DNA of 47,350 nucleotides from a virus. Both the position numbers and the translations under genes were made by a program. The notes beneath the pieces were generated by a model. That model made no database searches. It had not been told where the DNA came from and saw only the letters and a program-made list of their open reading frames with translations. Of this stretch, positions 1-9,439 are shown in pieces (positions within the stretch are counted from its first letter, which is position 1; each line of letters begins with the position of its first letter). The stretch spans positions 1 through 47,350 of the IMG/VR virus record IMGVR_UViG_3300046003_003527. One strand, 5' to 3'.

Positions 1-1
1 G

Positions 2-340
2 AGTCGTAAAAACCTTAACACACGAAAAAGATTATATTCTGTTTTTTTTAATGGTTTAGATATACATGATCAAATTGAAGGTAATGACCCTAATTTAAGT
101 ACATTATCAACGGAAATTAGAGATAATCATACTGGACCAAATAAAAGTACAAATGGTTATTTGAGTGATAAATTTGATCTTGTTACATACCCATTAGAAT
201 TTAAAATTGATAATAAAGTTTCGGCTAATAAAGAATCAAATGCTTTAGCTATATCAGTTAAAACCGAAGGAATAAACCGATTACTTAAAGCTGATAAAAA
301 AATTAAAAGTGAAATCAAATATAGTAAAATACTAATATAA
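2..340 (+). CDS. 3' end of an unknown, probably structural, phage protein (partial)
   Basis: The frame is open from the first complete codon at base 2 to the TAA at 338-340, giving 112 residues of a C-terminal end whose start lies outside the window. The visible part is rich in Asn, Lys, Asp and Ser and has no Cys, membrane segment or recognisable motif. It ends three bases before the ATG of the giant hub-like gene, so the two are very probably co-transcribed and this is likely another virion component. That role is inferred from position only. Confidence 0.75.
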   Translation, partial: SRKNLNTRKRLYSVFFNGLDIHDQIEGNDPNLSTLSTEIRDNHTGPNKSTNGYLSDKFDLVTYPLEFKIDNKVSANKESNALAISVKTEGINRLLKADKKIKSEIKYSKILI

Positions 341-343
341 AAT

Positions 344-3300
344 ATGGCATCATATAATCAAAATTTTTTAGATAAAAGGTATATATCAAACAATGATATT
401 GATGTAAACGCTATGATGATTAGTGTTATAGATGAAACTAAAAATGGTACCTTTGACACACTCAAAAAAGAATTGGAATCAACTCAAAATGATAATATTT
501 TAACAGCTGGTGTAAGTAATCACACTATTTTTGCACAAAATATGGTAAAAGAAACCACCACTGGTAAATTTTTTAAAAGCGGTCAAATGTTTTTAAATAA
601 TATAGAATGTGAATCAAACCCTGGTTACTTAGATTTTAATTTTCTAACAACAGCTTTTAAAACAACACAAGGTTTAGTTGAATTACCTATACACACGATA
701 TTAAAAATTGGTGGTATGTACGATTTTTATTATTATAATGATTATGAAAAAGACGATAAAATTGATCTTGGTATTGTAAATGGTTTAAAAACAAAAAATG
801 GTTATGATTTATTTGATGACCCTATCATAAGAAACAAACATTATGGTACTTATGTATTTGATGATAAGAACCTTATTTTAGCAACAGCACCATTTGTAAA
901 ACCAATAACACCAAAACATGTTGATGATTTGGTTGGTAATGGTAGTGATTCTTTTAGTAATACTAATTTTAGTAAAAACTATAAAGAAAAATACTATGAT
1001 TATGATCTTGAGGTTCAATTGTCTTTAAATAATAATATCGCATCACACATGCCATTTAGTGGTTATGGTGTTTTGAACAATTACATGAATGCAATGTCGC
1101 ATTTCTTTTTTGGGCAAGGACTTGATGGTAGTACTGATATAACTGATACCACAAATAATGACGGTATTCCTTATCATATTATTGGTAATTTTAAGGGTAA
1201 TTTAAAAACGTTTAAAACTTATAATGATACACAACTTAATTTTTTAGCATCATATAATAGTTTTGGCCCCAAAATTAAACATAATATTAATATTGAGGTT
1301 TTAAAAACAAGTTTAAATACATTAACAAAAACAATCACACTTGACGCTAAGTTTGTTTTTTCAAAAGATACTAAAAAAACTGAGTTTTTTTTATTGCTAT
1401 CAAAAATTAAAGCTAATTACCTTGGCGGTTATATTTCAACAGATTATGTTTACACAATAATTAAAGGTTTATGTGAAGTTAATAATTTAAACGCAAAACA
1501 TGAAAATATTCCTTTATCCGATTTCACCGCATTATTAATACACTTACTTTTTTATCCAGATGGTACTGAAAGAGATTCCAGAAGACCTAATAAAACACTT
1601 AGAATATTATCATTGTATGACGTGGACCCAAATTCATTCATGCCAATAATAACATATGACACAAAAACTATTTCACAACTTACCGATTTTTTAACAAATA
1701 TAATAATTGAGTCACCAGAAAAACAATATGAACAAGTCGCCTATTTATTATTATCTTTATGGTCAAAAGAATTTAACCGAAAAATAAGTGATAGGTTATC
1801 AAAGATAGATGAAGAAGGTACATACGTTGTTTACCCAAGTTGTGGGGGTGAGATTAATATTAAAGAATTATTTTCAAATAAAAATTACACCTACAATAAA
1901 ACAAATAATGTATCAACACTTATAGAAAAAGCTGATTTAAGTGATTCTTATATCACAGGTCTAACAACATCATCATTTACTAATATTGGTACGAATGAAA
2001 AACGTTATGATAATATAAACAATGATGTGTTAAGTGCTTTAAATTTTGATTACAAAACTTTTTACAGCAACTTACCAAACAATATTTCGATTGATAAACC
2101 ACCTATTGCCGATTTTCTAGCTATAAAGGGTTTAGCTGGTACACTTAAATATTCACAAAAAGATACGAATCCAAAATCAATAGAAGATAACGACAATTTC
2201 TTTTTATCAAAATATCAAGTTGTAACATCAAATCTTGATAGATATGATGATTTATATATTATCGCAAACACAACAAACCCGTCTGGAATTAAAGAATTAT
2301 ATTTTGATAATAGAAATCTTATTAATAATACATCTAAATTATTTTGGTTTGATCAAACAAGAAATATTTTTCCGATAACCAAAGACTATGTTTCACAAAA
2401 CGGTCAACATTTAGTGGATGGTAAAGTTTATGATAACTATGAGGTGTCACAATACGGTCATGATGGTAACGTAAGACAGTTGTATGATTGGGGTAATCCG
2501 TTAAAGGATAAACTTAATATTACCGACTATTCAAAATTTGAAAAAGATAAATCTTTATATTTTAGTGCTAAATGGTTTACTATTGATAATAAAAAAGAAA
2601 TAGTTACTACAGCTGAAATTGATGCGCTTATTGACATATTTGGTGTTGATAAGTTAGAAGATTTTAGGTCTTTATTTAAAAATTTTACTGATACAGACAC
2701 AGGGGATTATTTTACCGAAACTTTTAACACGTTTAACTTTCAGTCGTTAATCAAACATACAAATATTTTTGGTTATAAAGATTTACCAGATAGCGTAACA
2801 TTAGATAGAGCATACACAAAAGAAGAGATATCAGCTTTTTTATGTGGTTATTCTGGTTATTTTATTGAGTTTGCATCTAAAAATGATGTATCTAAAATAA
2901 TAAACTACGCTTTAACGATCGGTCAAGAAAATAAAGCTAAAATTGTTATTGATGAGTTTATGAACGATAAGATAACGATCAACAACTACTCAACAACAGG
3001 ACCTTTATATGTAGATAATACCTTAAACAACCCAAAAGGTCTTAGGTTAAACTCTAATATATTTAATCCAATAATAATGTATGCTACTGAAACAAGAACA
3101 CCTGATAATATTATAGCTAAACTTGACTATAGGTTATTATTTAGAACATTGTTATTCGGAGACCAACCTATTAAATCATATGACGTAAAAACAATACCAG
3201 ATAATTTTAACACTTTGGTTGATAAATATTTGGGATCTCGTGAATTATATAGCGTTGAACCAACACTGGGAAAAATATTATTACCAGAATTAACAAAGAT

Positions 3301-6300
3301 ATTCTTTAGTACATTAAACATTGAAATTACCGAAGGTAATTTAAAATTATTATTAGCGTACTTAAAAAGTTATATATATTATTATATTGGTTCAGAAGAA
3401 AAATCAATAATCTCATCCGATGGTTTTGACATAACAGGTTTAAAAATAATTAATAATAGAAACGCAACAATATATCCTTCATCTGATACAGCTAAAGATG
3501 AAGAGATTGATTATACTATTGACCCTGATGCTAATAGTACTAACATTGTGATAAATCAGGTTACAAACGGTGTTTTAGAACCAGTTGGTGAAGTAAAATA
3601 CTTATTTAACACAATTGATGACCTTAAACCAAGGGAAAAACTTAAAGAGTATATCGATTATACTAATAAAAATATTTTAACAAACCAGATAGAAACTTTT
3701 AATATAGGTTTAGAGAAGTTTTCAGAACTAGCAAAATCAAAAATTGATACATTACCTACGTTAGAAGATTCTGGGTCAGAAGATGAAAAATGGGATGAAA
3801 AATTAAAAAAACAAGATATTGAATTAAGAACAGGTACTTACTATAGGATTAAAACGTTATATGATAGAAGTGTTTCATTTAATAATATAGATTTAAACGA
3901 TAGTAAATTAATTAGAAAAAGAAGTAAAGATTTAGCTAATATAAATGTAAATGACATATTAGATAATCCGTTATTTTTTAATTTTAATATTGAAACAGAT
4001 GACACTGACTATGAAAATTGTGTTGATAAAAATATAATCGCGGATAAGACAGATCCAAAAATCAGTGATGGTAGGTTAAAAGATCTTTATGATTATGCCT
4101 TTGTTTTGGATAGAGGTAATAATGATTACGGTAGTAGGGTATTGGCGAATATTAACGCACTTAAAAAGGTTATTGCGGATGACATAACAAATGTTACGCA
4201 AGTTGATAATACACTAAGATCAAAGTCAATGTGGTCCGTCTTATCAACCTTAGCGAGTGATCACGAATTTTTGTTATTACCTTTAACATCTTATATTAAT
4301 TTAAACGGTGCTGTTAAGGATGCCACTGACCCTTTTGAATTGGCTCATGATATGTTTGGTGTTTTTAACAACCTTGAAATGTTCAAGTCAAACCCAGCGT
4401 TCATATTTCAATTGGGTTCATTAACATCAAACGTTTCCGCTGGTAATAAACAAAAGAGAAACAGTTTATCCGAATTTGATTTGAGTAATACATTTTGTAT
4501 GGACATAGAAACAAACCAATTGGATTCAGATGGTAATGGTAAACTTTTAGATGAGGGTATACCAAATGATATTTTAAATTCAAACGTTTCTTCATTTATT
4601 GTCGATTTTGGAAATAAAAACCAAAACATGTTTCAAAATATTCAACTATCAACAGATGAATTTGCTAACACGGAAGAAAGTATATTTACTCAGGTTAATT
4701 TAACATCAGATAGTGGAAATATCGCTCAGTTATCAACAGGTAAATTATTTACCGCAATGGAAAACAGATCTTATTCTTGTACTGTTACAAGTTTAGGTAA
4801 TGCTAGTATACAACCATTAACATATTTTTACGTTAAAAACGTACCATTATTTTACGGAACTTATTGGATTACGAATGTAAGTCATAAAATAACACCCAAT
4901 AATATGACAACAACATTTAAAGGTGTTAGACAACCAATAGCAAAGAAACCAACAGCAAACACAACCGTATTACAACAATTATTTAAAAAAGCAGAAGCTG
5001 CTGTTGTAGCATCTGGTGGTATTTCAAACGATCAAAGAATTAACGGGGCCACATTTGGACCTGTTTTTGCCGCAAATAACAGAGATAGTCCAGCAGATGC
5101 TACTGATAATGGTTTCGGTTTATTTGCACAAGAATCTGTTCAAAAACCAGGTCTTTTTGTTAATTATAGTGGGCAATGGATTGCGGCCGCATATCTTAAA
5201 TTGATGACAAAAGGTGATAAAAGTAATATGTTATTAATAAAAGCTTTAATCGCTTATTTATATAGCAATGCGTCAACACTTATTAATGAGATTAATGCCA
5301 CTACCAATAGTGCTAATGGTGTTATTGATCCACCATCGCCAGCGACTGCTGTTAAATATTTTGCTGATATCATTGTTTATGATCTATATAACAAAATAGA
5401 TACTAATAATATTGATATTAAAAAAAATGGTGCAACATCGGTATCAATATCGAAATTACTTGGTAATTACGATACGAAAAATAGTGATTATGAAGAGATA
5501 TTATCTGAATTTCAACAAAAAAATGATACTGAGGCGTTAGAATATTTAAAACATGATAAAGCAATAACAGGTGTTAAAACAACGTTAATTACCTCAGATA
5601 CTGGTGGTGTTGTCGCTAATGATGCGGCTAAAGCAAAAATAAGTTATCCCGATGATATTGAAGGTATACCAGCCACAGATACATCCAACTTTATTGGTGC
5701 GGCGTATTGGGTTTCAGGTAAAAAAGAAAATAACTTTATTGAGTTACAAGGTTTTAATAGATATCAGTTAACTAATGAGTTATATAATACAACTAAACCA
5801 GGTAACTCAGCAAACCCTTTTATACCTGATTTTGAACTAACAAGTTTTACCCTTGACTCTGGCGTAAGTACGATTGACCTTAACTCAAAATATTTTATTA
5901 TTGTTAAATTTAGTAATAGTCCTAATGGAAACTATACACCCGAAATAGTTCAACCGAATAATAACCTAACTATTAACCCTAACATTAACCCTAACGCTAA
6001 TTTAAACCCAGTTACAGCTAATTTAAATAATATTAACACTACTAATACTAGTCTTAGTACTCCATTACCTGGTAATCCTAATTATATAGATCCTTATTTT
6101 AATAATAACCCATGGGGTAGTTCTATTTTTAACCCCGTTCCAACGAATTATACCGCTCCTACCCTTAAGTATGGTATACGTGAAAAATTCGTGGTATTAA
6201 CAACCACTACTACACAATCACTAGAATTTGTTATTGGTCAACAAAATTATGAAAAATATAAAAGTTATGGGCATATCGAGATTGAACTTTATACCCCTTA

Positions 6301-8002
6301 TAAGACATCTGACGGTTACCCAAAACAAGTTATAACAGAGTGGAAGTATAAAAGAATAGGTACTAAAAAATATGATTTTAATCCTACAAATGCGACATCA
6401 CAAAATACGACTAACATACCTGTTGTACTCGGTTTTGGAGATGTAAATGGTGGGGGGGAATCGAAAACATATTCTACAAATAACGGTAAATTTACTTACG
6501 GTAAATCATTTAGTAATAAATATAATAGGGGTGGAAATGATTATCTAGCGAATGTATTAGGTGCTATTAAAAACGGTAATAATTCATACGTTAGTTTTCT
6601 TTCTATAAGACTTTGGGACGAGAAAGCTAAATTCCTCAAAGATCGAACTGTTAGAAGTTATATTGACCTTAACGTTTTAGGTAATAATGTAGATAAAAAA
6701 GCTTGGACAATAGAAAATAAAAATATTGACCTAAGCAACCTTTATATTCAACAACCACCAGCAGGAAATAACGCAGCAGGAAATAACGCAGCAGGAAATA
6801 ACAGACGTAGTTCACAAAGACGGACTACGACTAGGACTAAAAATGTATCACAACTAACTGGCCAAGCACTCAACAATGCGATGTATATTAAAAATTACCT
6901 AAAAGGTAAAGGTTTTTCAAAAGAAGAAGTTGCTGGTACTTTGGGTAACATGATGACAGAAACAGGGGGTTCATTTGACCCTGAAATAACAAATGGAAGG
7001 GATGTTAACCGTCTAATATCTGTAGGTTTAATACAATGGAATAGTATAAATTTTAATAAAACCAACAAACAGGGAGTACTTAATAAAATTGGGTATACTG
7101 TACAAGCACAATTAGATTATTTAACTGCTGGTGGTTGGAAAAACAAGACCAATCAATTCCGTGAAGATTTTAAAAAAGAAATCCAAAACCAAAACCCCAC
7201 ATTAAAAATCTCCCAAACTAAGGGTAAAGCAGAAGGGTTATCGGAAGGGGAGTTTAATGCTTATAAAGCTGGATATTTTTTCGCCCAATCTGTTGAAATT
7301 TGCAATAATTGTAATCAAGGCTTTGAAAGTTATCATGAGACAATTACTAAAACAGTTGGCACCGATAAATACACCATAAAAGCGTTTGAAAGAAGTGGAT
7401 ATGCAGTTGATTTTTATAAAAGAATGAATGACGTTAACGACCCTTTAAAATGGGAATCCACAGCATCATCAGCACAGCCAACATCATCATCAGCACAGCC
7501 AACATCATCATCAGCGCAGTCAACATCACAGGATGTAGTAACAATAGGGGATTCTATTTCAATACTTATTAATAAAATTTATCCAAATATAAAACTTATA
7601 CCTAATTTAAGCGAGAGTGGTAAACCAGCTAGTTGGTTATTGGGTCAATTAGAAAAAATTAATAACACAATTAGTGCTCCTTTATATGTAATCTTATCTA
7701 TTGGATCAAATAATCTTTGGAAATTAGATTCAGATGGTGTTGATAAAAAACTAATTGAAAAAATTAAAGAAGTTTTCCCTTCCGCTAATTTATATATACT
7801 AAATGGTAGTTATGGTTGGCTTAATCTAACAGGTGGGTCTGATAAAGATTGGGAAGATAAAATAAATAAGTATACCAGTTTTTATGAAGATAAAGGTTTT
7901 AATATTATTGGTGATGTGAGTAAACTAACTACCCACCCAAGACAGGATGATAATTTGCTTAAATCCTTTAATAGAAATATGAAAGCGCTTAAGATAATAT
8001 AG
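344..8002 (+). CDS. Giant baseplate hub-like protein with tail lysozyme and C-terminal SGNH hydrolase domains (2552 aa)
   Basis: Residues 1 to about 1400 are unrecognised. Residues about 1415-1535 look like the end of a tail hub (gp27/gpD-type) domain, including the stretch YWITNVSHKI followed by a T-x-F-x-G-V-R segment. About 1910-1960 is an Asn/Pro-rich linker. A small repeat (AGNNA units) at about 2140-2153 leads into a phage tail lysozyme-like domain at about 2165-2365, with GNMMTETGG supplying candidate catalytic Glu2206. A Ser/Gln/Pro repeat linker (about 2374-2394) leads to an SGNH hydrolase domain: GDS with nucleophile Ser2404, a GSNN block at 2454-2457, and a His-Pro at 2531-2532. 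The Asp usually three residues before that His is Leu here. The family picture suggests cell-wall penetration plus removal of acyl groups from surface glycan. The lysozyme and SGNH assignments are fairly secure; the hub assignment is moderate. Confidence 0.75.
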   Translation: MASYNQNFLDKRYISNNDIDVNAMMISVIDETKNGTFDTLKKELESTQNDNILTAGVSNHTIFAQNMVKETTTGKFFKSGQMFLNNIECESNPGYLDFNFLTTAFKTTQGLVELPIHTILKIGGMYDFYYYNDYEKDDKIDLGIVNGLKTKNGYDLFDDPIIRNKHYGTYVFDDKNLILATAPFVKPITPKHVDDLVGNGSDSFSNTNFSKNYKEKYYDYDLEVQLSLNNNIASHMPFSGYGVLNNYMNAMSHFFFGQGLDGSTDITDTTNNDGIPYHIIGNFKGNLKTFKTYNDTQLNFLASYNSFGPKIKHNINIEVLKTSLNTLTKTITLDAKFVFSKDTKKTEFFLLLSKIKANYLGGYISTDYVYTIIKGLCEVNNLNAKHENIPLSDFTALLIHLLFYPDGTERDSRRPNKTLRILSLYDVDPNSFMPIITYDTKTISQLTDFLTNIIIESPEKQYEQVAYLLLSLWSKEFNRKISDRLSKIDEEGTYVVYPSCGGEINIKELFSNKNYTYNKTNNVSTLIEKADLSDSYITGLTTSSFTNIGTNEKRYDNINNDVLSALNFDYKTFYSNLPNNISIDKPPIADFLAIKGLAGTLKYSQKDTNPKSIEDNDNFFLSKYQVVTSNLDRYDDLYIIANTTNPSGIKELYFDNRNLINNTSKLFWFDQTRNIFPITKDYVSQNGQHLVDGKVYDNYEVSQYGHDGNVRQLYDWGNPLKDKLNITDYSKFEKDKSLYFSAKWFTIDNKKEIVTTAEIDALIDIFGVDKLEDFRSLFKNFTDTDTGDYFTETFNTFNFQSLIKHTNIFGYKDLPDSVTLDRAYTKEEISAFLCGYSGYFIEFASKNDVSKIINYALTIGQENKAKIVIDEFMNDKITINNYSTTGPLYVDNTLNNPKGLRLNSNIFNPIIMYATETRTPDNIIAKLDYRLLFRTLLFGDQPIKSYDVKTIPDNFNTLVDKYLGSRELYSVEPTLGKILLPELTKIFFSTLNIEITEGNLKLLLAYLKSYIYYYIGSEEKSIISSDGFDITGLKIINNRNATIYPSSDTAKDEEIDYTIDPDANSTNIVINQVTNGVLEPVGEVKYLFNTIDDLKPREKLKEYIDYTNKNILTNQIETFNIGLEKFSELAKSKIDTLPTLEDSGSEDEKWDEKLKKQDIELRTGTYYRIKTLYDRSVSFNNIDLNDSKLIRKRSKDLANINVNDILDNPLFFNFNIETDDTDYENCVDKNIIADKTDPKISDGRLKDLYDYAFVLDRGNNDYGSRVLANINALKKVIADDITNVTQVDNTLRSKSMWSVLSTLASDHEFLLLPLTSYINLNGAVKDATDPFELAHDMFGVFNNLEMFKSNPAFIFQLGSLTSNVSAGNKQKRNSLSEFDLSNTFCMDIETNQLDSDGNGKLLDEGIPNDILNSNVSSFIVDFGNKNQNMFQNIQLSTDEFANTEESIFTQVNLTSDSGNIAQLSTGKLFTAMENRSYSCTVTSLGNASIQPLTYFYVKNVPLFYGTYWITNVSHKITPNNMTTTFKGVRQPIAKKPTANTTVLQQLFKKAEAAVVASGGISNDQRINGATFGPVFAANNRDSPADATDNGFGLFAQESVQKPGLFVNYSGQWIAAAYLKLMTKGDKSNMLLIKALIAYLYSNASTLINEINATTNSANGVIDPPSPATAVKYFADIIVYDLYNKIDTNNIDIKKNGATSVSISKLLGNYDTKNSDYEEILSEFQQKNDTEALEYLKHDKAITGVKTTLITSDTGGVVANDAAKAKISYPDDIEGIPATDTSNFIGAAYWVSGKKENNFIELQGFNRYQLTNELYNTTKPGNSANPFIPDFELTSFTLDSGVSTIDLNSKYFIIVKFSNSPNGNYTPEIVQPNNNLTINPNINPNANLNPVTANLNNINTTNTSLSTPLPGNPNYIDPYFNNNPWGSSIFNPVPTNYTAPTLKYGIREKFVVLTTTTTQSLEFVIGQQNYEKYKSYGHIEIELYTPYKTSDGYPKQVITEWKYKRIGTKKYDFNPTNATSQNTTNIPVVLGFGDVNGGGESKTYSTNNGKFTYGKSFSNKYNRGGNDYLANVLGAIKNGNNSYVSFLSIRLWDEKAKFLKDRTVRSYIDLNVLGNNVDKKAWTIENKNIDLSNLYIQQPPAGNNAAGNNAAGNNRRSSQRRTTTRTKNVSQLTGQALNNAMYIKNYLKGKGFSKEEVAGTLGNMMTETGGSFDPEITNGRDVNRLISVGLIQWNSINFNKTNKQGVLNKIGYTVQAQLDYLTAGGWKNKTNQFREDFKKEIQNQNPTLKISQTKGKAEGLSEGEFNAYKAGYFFAQSVEICNNCNQGFESYHETITKTVGTDKYTIKAFERSGYAVDFYKRMNDVNDPLKWESTASSAQPTSSSAQPTSSSAQSTSQDVVTIGDSISILINKIYPNIKLIPNLSESGKPASWLLGQLEKINNTISAPLYVILSIGSNNLWKLDSDGVDKKLIEKIKEVFPSANLYILNGSYGWLNLTGGSDKDWEDKINKYTSFYEDKGFNIIGDVSKLTTHPRQDDNLLKSFNRNMKALKII
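6761..6802 (+). repeat. 15-bp in-frame tandem repeat, 2.8 copies
   Basis: The unit GCAGGAAATAACGCA occurs twice perfectly and is followed by 12 bases of a third copy. It encodes AGNNA units. It sits immediately upstream of the lysozyme-like domain of the giant hub-like protein, so it is a flexible linker whose length could change by slippage without a frameshift. Confidence 0.9.
7463..7525 (+). repeat. 21-bp in-frame tandem repeat, 3 copies
   Basis: Three consecutive 21-base units encode SSSAQPT-like heptapeptides. Units 1 and 2 differ at one base, and unit 3 carries two changes. The repeat separates the lysozyme-like domain from the SGNH hydrolase domain of the hub-like protein, so it is an interdomain linker. 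Confidence 0.9.
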
Positions 8003-8060
8003 CAATTGATGTTGCTGCAAGCAATTATCATAATTATAATAACTTTAATAAAAACACAGA

Positions 8061-8068
8061 TATTTATA
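8061..8068 (+). promoter_or_regulatory. Candidate late-type element TATTTATA
   Basis: TATTTATA lies 22 bases upstream of the ATG at 8083, in an 80-base gap. The same octamer lies 18 and 20 bases upstream of two other structural-block first genes (18046 and 36210). It is the reverse complement of the T4 late promoter box TATAAATA. The 8003-8060 part of the gap shows no convincing TTG/TAnnTTTG promoter. In AT-rich DNA this octamer also occurs by chance inside genes, so support is modest. Confidence 0.35.
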
Positions 8069-8082
8069 ATAAATAAAAGTAT

Positions 8083-8310
8083 ATGAATAATTTTAACAGT
8101 AAACTGGACCAATTTTTAGGTAAAAAAATTGAAGAAGCACAAATGGGCGAAGAAGTTTGCGATATTAAAACTGGGGTTTGTTATATAAAAACAAAAGACG
8201 GTTTAATTGAAAGAACATTAATTGAAAAAAAATTAATGATGGAAGATGGTAGAGAATTACTAAGAGAAGAATCACCAATAAGTCACAGTCGTAAAACATA
8301 TTTAAGATGA
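8083..8310 (+). CDS. Small conserved-looking protein of unknown function (75 aa)
   Basis: The protein is small and charged, with two Cys seven residues apart (VCDIKTGVCY, residues about 25-34), a Lys/Glu-rich C-terminal half, and no membrane segment. The ATG follows an A/T-rich leader typical of Bacteroidota genes. Its stop overlaps the next start as ATGA, so translation is probably coupled to the 248-residue protein. It reads as a real gene because of tight packing and ordinary codon use. I cannot assign a function. Confidence 0.65.
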   Translation: MNNFNSKLDQFLGKKIEEAQMGEEVCDIKTGVCYIKTKDGLIERTLIEKKLMMEDGRELLREESPISHSRKTYLR

Positions 8311-9053
8311 ACAAGAATTTAGATAAAATATTATCCGAAGAGGTAAAAAGATTTAATAACATTATGGCTTACCAAGAAAAGTTGGGTGAGGGTCATCACT
8401 ATAAATTCTATGAAGCTGAGGGAGATGCTCCAGATGAAGAAGTTCCAGCGGATGCTGGTGTGGACACCGCTGTTCCAGACGCTGAATTAGGTGTTGAGGC
8501 TCCTGCTACAGATGCTGGTGTAGACACCGCTGTTCCAGATGCTGAAATGGGTGCTGAAGAAGCTCCTGTTGGTGATGTGGCACCAGAAGGTGGTGAAATA
8601 CCACCAGCTGAAGGTGATACTGAAATTGACGTGACTGATTTGGTTAATACAAGTAAAGAATTATCTGGTAAAACGGACAGCATTATTCAAAAAATCGCTG
8701 ATTCTAGTTCTAAAATTGAAGCTATCATTAATAAAATTAATGGCGTTGAACAAGGTTTACAAAAAATGGACTCAGTCATTCAACAAATGAATGCTTTGAC
8801 AAAACAAGTTGAGTTAATGAGACCACCAACTGAAGAAGAAAGAAGAAAAGCTTTAGCTAAAGATTCATATCCTTTTAGTGTCACACAAGACGAGTATATG
8901 AGTGGAAATGCACCAAAAACACAAACTGATCTTGAAAGTAGACCAGATAAATTAACTATGATGGACAGTCTTATGAATGATTATAATGAGGTTGACATTA
9001 AAAATAGTTTTTACAATGCAAATAATAAAGAAAAACCAGTAAGTAATTATTAA
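8307..9053 (+). CDS. Acidic Ala/Pro-rich, coiled-coil protein of unknown function (248 aa)
   Basis: Residues about 35-105 are very acidic and Ala/Pro/Val-rich, and contain two copies of a 20-residue unit (residues 49-68 and 69-88). Residues about 110-172 have heptad-like spacing of Ile, Leu, Val and Met, predicting a coiled coil (for example KTDSIIQKIADSSSKIEAII). The C-terminal 80 residues are polar. An acidic disordered half followed by a coiled coil would suit a scaffold, adaptor or virion-internal protein, but this is speculation. It overlaps the 75-residue gene by four bases and is followed two bases later by the 101-residue gene. Confidence 0.7.
   Translation: MNKNLDKILSEEVKRFNNIMAYQEKLGEGHHYKFYEAEGDAPDEEVPADAGVDTAVPDAELGVEAPATDAGVDTAVPDAEMGAEEAPVGDVAPEGGEIPPAEGDTEIDVTDLVNTSKELSGKTDSIIQKIADSSSKIEAIINKINGVEQGLQKMDSVIQQMNALTKQVELMRPPTEEERRKALAKDSYPFSVTQDEYMSGNAPKTQTDLESRPDKLTMMDSLMNDYNEVDIKNSFYNANNKEKPVSNY
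8451..8570 (+). repeat. 60-bp tandem duplication inside a gene, 2 copies
   Basis: Bases 8451-8510 and 8511-8570 align over their full length, beginning with GATGCTGGTGT and continuing through ACACCGCTGTTCCAGA, with divergence mostly in the last third. The unit is an exact multiple of three and duplicates 20 residues of the acidic region of the 248-residue protein. Confidence 0.85.
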
Positions 9054-9055
9054 TA

Positions 9056-9361
9056 ATGAGACATATACAACAAGAATTTATTACACAAAAATTAACAGTT
9101 GGTGACCCAGCAATTGGTTTTGTAAATACAGATGAACATACAATAGAATATTACGGTTTTATAACATTGGGTAATACGAATGATACAGTAGTTGCTACTA
9201 TTAATGGTATTAGCGGTATAACGCTTTCAATGATGGGTATGATTGAAATGCCGTTACAATCTTTAGTAGTTACAGCGGTAAACGCTAGTTTGAACGAAAC
9301 AACTTCTGTTTATAGAGGTTTATTAGTGTTTGGTGTTAAGAAATACAAATCAATTTTTTAA
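9056..9361 (+). CDS. Small unknown protein, probably all-beta (101 aa)
   Basis: The sequence is a run of short alternating hydrophobic/polar stretches rich in Thr, Val, Ile and Gly, with no Cys and no long helix, suggesting a compact beta-sandwich. It starts two bases after the stop of the 248-residue gene and is the last gene before the gp32 promoter, so it closes the first structural block. A minor virion protein is plausible. No family is recognised. Confidence 0.65.
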   Translation: MRHIQQEFITQKLTVGDPAIGFVNTDEHTIEYYGFITLGNTNDTVVATINGISGITLSMMGMIEMPLQSLVVTAVNASLNETTSVYRGLLVFGVKKYKSIF

Positions 9362-9387
9362 ATTTTTAAAAATATTTTACCAGAAAC

Positions 9388-9418
9388 TTGTTTTTTGTAG
9401 TTTTTGTTCTTACTTTTG
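9388..9418 (+). promoter_or_regulatory. Bacteroidota-type sigma-A promoter upstream of the gp32 gene
   Basis: TTG at 9388-9390, a 20-base spacer, and TACTTTTG at 9411-9418 match the Bacteroidota vegetative promoter (TTG, 19-21 bases, TAnnTTTG) at every fixed position. Transcription would begin around 9424-9427, leaving a leader of about 15 A/T-rich bases before the ATG at 9440. This lies in one of the few real gaps, before a gene that must be expressed strongly and early. Confidence 0.8.
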
Positions 9419-9439
9419 TAGCATAAAATTTATATTATT

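Noticed and set aside
5965-6000. Telomere-like AACCCTAAC runs
   Set aside because: They are in frame within an Asn/Pro-rich linker of the hub-like protein and reflect codon choice for Asn-Pro repeats.
9350-9385. AT-only palindrome after the 101-residue gene
   Set aside because: It has no GC in the stem, so it is not a convincing terminator.
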